A program made the translations under genes and the position numbers. Positions 5,857 through 7,950 of a stretch of 7,950 bases of DNA are shown piece after piece. The notes under the pieces were generated by a model that had not been told where the DNA came from, made no database searches, and saw nothing but the letters and a program-made list of their open reading frames with translations. The number at the start of each line of letters is the position of its first letter. The stretch's first letter is position 1. Source of the DNA: Bacteroidota bacterium (GTDB taxonomy: Bacteria; Bacteroidota; Bacteroidia; Flavobacteriales_F; PHOS-HE28); NCBI GenBank assembly GCA_023428865.1, contig JAEYWT010000369.1, positions 1-7,950 on the forward strand, read 5' to 3'.

Positions 5857-5951
5857 GACTTTTTCTTATGGACTCCAAAGGTCCGGTCGGTCACAGGTGG
5901 AAGTGCCGAATGGCAACATTATTTTTGAACAAGACGTTCTAACCTTCAGTA
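5857..5951. other. Short divergent intergenic region between the OmpA-family gene and the unknown gene
   Basis: These 95 nt must hold the promoters for two divergent genes. The left part has a run of GGTC repeats (5880-5892); the right part is AT-rich (ATTTTTGAAC at 5921-5930). Before the + strand ATG at 5952, TAACCTTC (5940-5947) shows the same 4-nt spacing to the start as the box at 4465-4472, but it matches TAnnTTTG poorly. I see no strong palindrome or RNA structure. Confidence 0.4.
5876..5883 (-). promoter_or_regulatory. Possible -7 box for the OmpA-family gene
   Basis: On the minus strand, GACCTTTG matches the Bacteroidetes -7 consensus TAnnTTTG except at the first base. It lies 19 nt before the start codon, leaving a short A-rich leader. 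I found no clear TTG at the usual -33 distance, so the call rests on the -7 box alone. Confidence 0.35.
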
Positions 5952-6680
5952 ATGGTAAGCTCGACCGCCACCGGATTACCGAAAGGCTGGGCCTATTCGC
6001 CCACTTTCGACCTGGAGTTGAAACAATACGTGTTGCTGGGTTACCTGCAACGGGTAAAAGCGCGCTTCGGAGAACAGAAGCTGTACCCACACTTGACCGA
6101 TGTGCGCCGCGAGGTGGATGAGCTACTGGACCTACAGCGCACGAAGGAAGACCTTACCCGCAGCCTGCGGGGCGATGCGATCGGTTTCGACCCGGCGAGC
6201 GGACGTGTGATCCGCGCGATTCCCGAGGGACCTGCGCCGTTACAGGTGATCGACGATGTGATCGAATTCGCCATCCCACATCTGCAACGTGTGCTGGATG
6301 CGGGTTCGGAACTACGCCGCGAGATCGCACAACACCTCCATTTCTCGCCGGTGGGATTGGAGCCACTGTATGTTAGTGAAGGCTGGCTATTCCTGCGTTT
6401 GGGGCGCGAGGCACGGGTGTATGCCTACTCCATGCCCTTCGTGGTGGAGCGCGATGAGCATCGGAGCCACCAGAACATCTTCACCCGGTATGTGAGCACC
6501 TATACCGTTGGGCTAGCGAACACTTTCGAACATATCAAATCGGAGCTGATCCGCACCCACCCGCACTTGCCCAACCCTTCCACCTATGCCGTGGAGACCG
6601 ATATGTCACTTCCGCGCATAGAAACGTTGATGCCCCTCGCGAAACACCTGGTACACGCCCACGTGATGGCCAGAGCGTAG
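5952..6680 (+). CDS. Protein of unknown function, 242 residues, soluble
   Basis: I do not recognise this protein. It starts MVSSTATGLPKGWAYSPTFD and has no signal peptide, membrane helix, metal-binding Cys cluster or nucleotide-binding loop. The N-terminal half is mostly helical and charged (LELKQYVLLGYLQRVKARFG 21-40; DVRREVDELLDLQRTKEDLTRSL 50-72). A central helix-rich part (97-130) leads to a more beta-like segment around 131-165 (FSPVGLEPLYVSEGWLFLRL, REARVYAYSMPFVV), then an aromatic and Thr-rich stretch (TRYVSTYTVGLANTFEHIKSELI, 178-200) and a C-terminal helix (LPRIETLMPLAKHLVHAHV). Codon use and GC resemble its neighbours, and it opposes neighbouring genes without overlap, so it is very likely a real resident gene. 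No partner is implied by context: it is divergent from the OmpA-family lipoprotein and convergent with the solute-binding protein, with only 18 nt between stops. There is no clear Shine-Dalgarno; start 5952 is the first available ATG. Confidence 0.8.
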   Translation: MVSSTATGLPKGWAYSPTFDLELKQYVLLGYLQRVKARFGEQKLYPHLTDVRREVDELLDLQRTKEDLTRSLRGDAIGFDPASGRVIRAIPEGPAPLQVIDDVIEFAIPHLQRVLDAGSELRREIAQHLHFSPVGLEPLYVSEGWLFLRLGREARVYAYSMPFVVERDEHRSHQNIFTRYVSTYTVGLANTFEHIKSELIRTHPHLPNPSTYAVETDMSLPRIETLMPLAKHLVHAHVMARA

Positions 6681-6698
6681 TTGGTCCGTGAACAATGC

Positions 6699-7950
6699 CT
6701 ACTGACCCGGCTTAGCGGCTGGATCGAACCAGACGACACGCAGGTCACGGTGTTCCATGCCATTGATGGGCATGTCGCGTACCCAAGGTTGCAACAACCG
6801 GACGGAGCGCTCATGATAGAGCGGCGCCACCACCATATCGTTCATCAAGCGTGTCTCAGCAGCGGCGAGCAGTTTCATACGCGCGGGTCCATCACTTGTC
6901 CGCAGCGCCTTCGCAAAGAGTGAGTCGTACTGGGCGCTCTTGTAACGTGTGCTATTGAGGTAAGAAGGCTCGGTGGTGTCCGACGGTACGTTCTTGCCGT
7001 AGAACAAGGCCAGGAAGTTCTCGGGATCCGGATGGTCCACTACCCAGCCTTGACGCCAGAATTGCGACTGGCCCATATCCATACGCTGGTAGTGTTGCTC
7101 GGCCGGTAGTACGGATGTCACCACACGCACCCCCAGGTTCCGCACCAGCATTTCCTGTACCGCTTCAGCAACGCGTACATAGCCGAAGCCATCGCTGTTC
7201 ACCTGTAACAGTACAGCGGGTAAGCCTGCACCGCCCGGGTATCCGGCTTCCGCCAATAGCGCTCTTGCCAGCTCCACATTGAAGCCAAGCTCTGGCACCT
7301 CCTCATACGGGTAGCCCGCGAAACCGGGCGCAACCACGCCGCGGCGGGCAGGCACGGCAAGGCCGTTGAGCAAACTATCCACCAGGAACTGCCGATCGAT
7401 GGCCAGCGAGAATGCTCTTCTGATGCGCACATCCGTGAAAGGCGGCTTGTGAGCTCCGAAACCGTAGAACTGTACCGTGAGACCGGGTATCGTCTGCACT
7501 TGATATGACGTGGTGGAACGAAGTAGGTCGGTACGCTCCAAGGGCAGTTCGTACATGGCACTTAGGTTGCCCCGTTCGAACTCCTGGAACTCGCGCAACT
7601 TGTCCTTTACGAAGGTGCAGCGGAAAGCATCCAAGAAAGGATAGCGGTTGCCGCGCTCATCCACTCCCCAGTAATCCGGCCACCGTTCCAGGACAAGCAC
7701 CTCGTTACGCACGAAGCGCTTCATCTTGAAGGGTCCTGTGCCTACTGGATGAAGCAACGCCCCAGCACCATGGTGTGCCACGAGTTCCTTCGGATAGATC
7801 CAACACCCTTGGTGCGCCAGGATCTGTAAAAAGTTCGGATAAGGCGTGGTGAGCGTGATGCGCACGGTGGAAGCATTCACCGCTTCCACACCTTTCAACC
7901 CAGGTGTAGTGTTGCCAGCCAAACTGGCCGCATACTGCGCATTAGCACCC
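6699..7950 (-). CDS. Extracellular solute-binding protein, family 5 (OppA/DppA-like), 5' partial
   Basis: The C-terminal 416 codons of a peptide-type ABC-transporter binding protein. The frame stays open to the window edge (GANAQYAASL is encoded at 7949-7920), so the N-terminus, including any lipoprotein signal and the usual family-5 signature, is outside. Visible family features are GTGPFKMKRF followed by ERWPDYWG (about 7742-7665), a hallmark of the SBP_bac_5 domain; FTDVRIRRAFSLAIDR (about 7439-7392), the helix with the conserved Ala-Ile-Asp-Arg; NVELARALLAEAGYPGG, the usual lobe motif; and WVVDHPDPENFLALFYG near the C-terminus. Such proteins capture oligopeptides or similar solutes outside the inner membrane and hand them to a permease/ATPase pair, which must lie elsewhere. 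Ligand specificity cannot be read here. The gene ends at TAG 6699-6701, 18 nt from the stop of the opposing gene. Confidence 0.92.
   Translation of the reverse strand, partial: GANAQYAASLAGNTTPGLKGVEAVNASTVRITLTTPYPNFLQILAHQGCWIYPKELVAHHGAGALLHPVGTGPFKMKRFVRNEVLVLERWPDYWGVDERGNRYPFLDAFRCTFVKDKLREFQEFERGNLSAMYELPLERTDLLRSTTSYQVQTIPGLTVQFYGFGAHKPPFTDVRIRRAFSLAIDRQFLVDSLLNGLAVPARRGVVAPGFAGYPYEEVPELGFNVELARALLAEAGYPGGAGLPAVLLQVNSDGFGYVRVAEAVQEMLVRNLGVRVVTSVLPAEQHYQRMDMGQSQFWRQGWVVDHPDPENFLALFYGKNVPSDTTEPSYLNSTRYKSAQYDSLFAKALRTSDGPARMKLLAAAETRLMNDMVVAPLYHERSVRLLQPWVRDMPINGMEHRDLRVVWFDPAAKPGQ

Noticed and set aside
5880..5892. Triple GGTC run near the OmpA-family gene start as a regulatory repeat
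   Set aside because: The units are too short and irregularly spaced to distinguish from chance.
5348..6121. A 257-codon plus-strand open frame across the OmpA-family gene and into the next gene
   Set aside because: Most of it is Ser/Arg/Leu-rich antisense of a clear coiled-coil OmpA-family lipoprotein, and its end overlaps the unknown gene in another frame. No motif supports it.
7920..7922. TTG as the start of the solute-binding protein
   Set aside because: The frame stays open to the window edge with sensible coding residues, and the family normally has well over 100 further N-terminal residues, so the gene is simply cut by the edge.

Overview
The window looks like a gene-dense stretch of chromosome from a fairly GC-rich member of the Bacteroidota, probably a Flavobacteriales-like lineage. 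Three things point there. There is a Bacteroidetes-type promoter box (TAnnTTTG) placed almost directly against a start codon. Strong Shine-Dalgarno sequences are nearly absent. The gene content fits: standalone RfaE2 heptose adenylyltransferase next to radA, coiled-coil OmpA-like lipoprotein, lipoprotein serine hydrolase, HI0933/TIGR03862-type flavoprotein. The taxonomic call is inference. I see no tRNA, rRNA, CRISPR array, insertion sequence, integrase or phage gene.

Layout. (1) 1-2032, + strand: a translationally coupled run of a membrane-protein C-terminus (partial), rfaE2 and radA, joined by 4-nt and 11-nt overlaps. (2) 2033-4338, - strand: a two-gene operon of a serine hydrolase lipoprotein and a flavoprotein, coupled by a 4-nt ATGA overlap. 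This overlap also fixes the flavoprotein start at 3226. (3) 4339-4476: a divergent control region with the clearest regulatory signals of the window, namely a TACCTTTG -7 box, a 14-bp inverted repeat GTATGC-AC-GCATAC inside the promoter, an extra GTATGC half-site, and a TTATCA direct repeat one helical turn apart. (4) 4477-4893, + strand: a small alpha/beta protein, STAS/SpoIIAA-like in appearance and of unknown function, probably translated from a leaderless mRNA. (5) 4897-5856, - strand: an OmpA-family coiled-coil lipoprotein. (6) 5857-5951: a second, shorter divergent intergenic region. (7) 5952-6680, + strand: a 242-residue protein I do not recognise. (8) 6699-7950, - strand: an OppA/DppA-type solute-binding protein whose N-terminus lies beyond the window.

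The genes are mostly housekeeping or envelope functions: LPS inner-core heptose activation, recombinational repair, cell-wall anchoring, peptide uptake and a periplasmic serine hydrolase. They do not form one pathway. The most distinctive aspects are the tail-to-tail packing (the three convergent pairs are separated by 0, 3 and 18 nt with no visible terminator) and the palindrome-bearing, apparently leaderless promoter at 4437-4479. I see no convincing new multi-gene system. The best unknowns are the 242-residue protein at 5952-6680 and the regulated small protein at 4477-4893.
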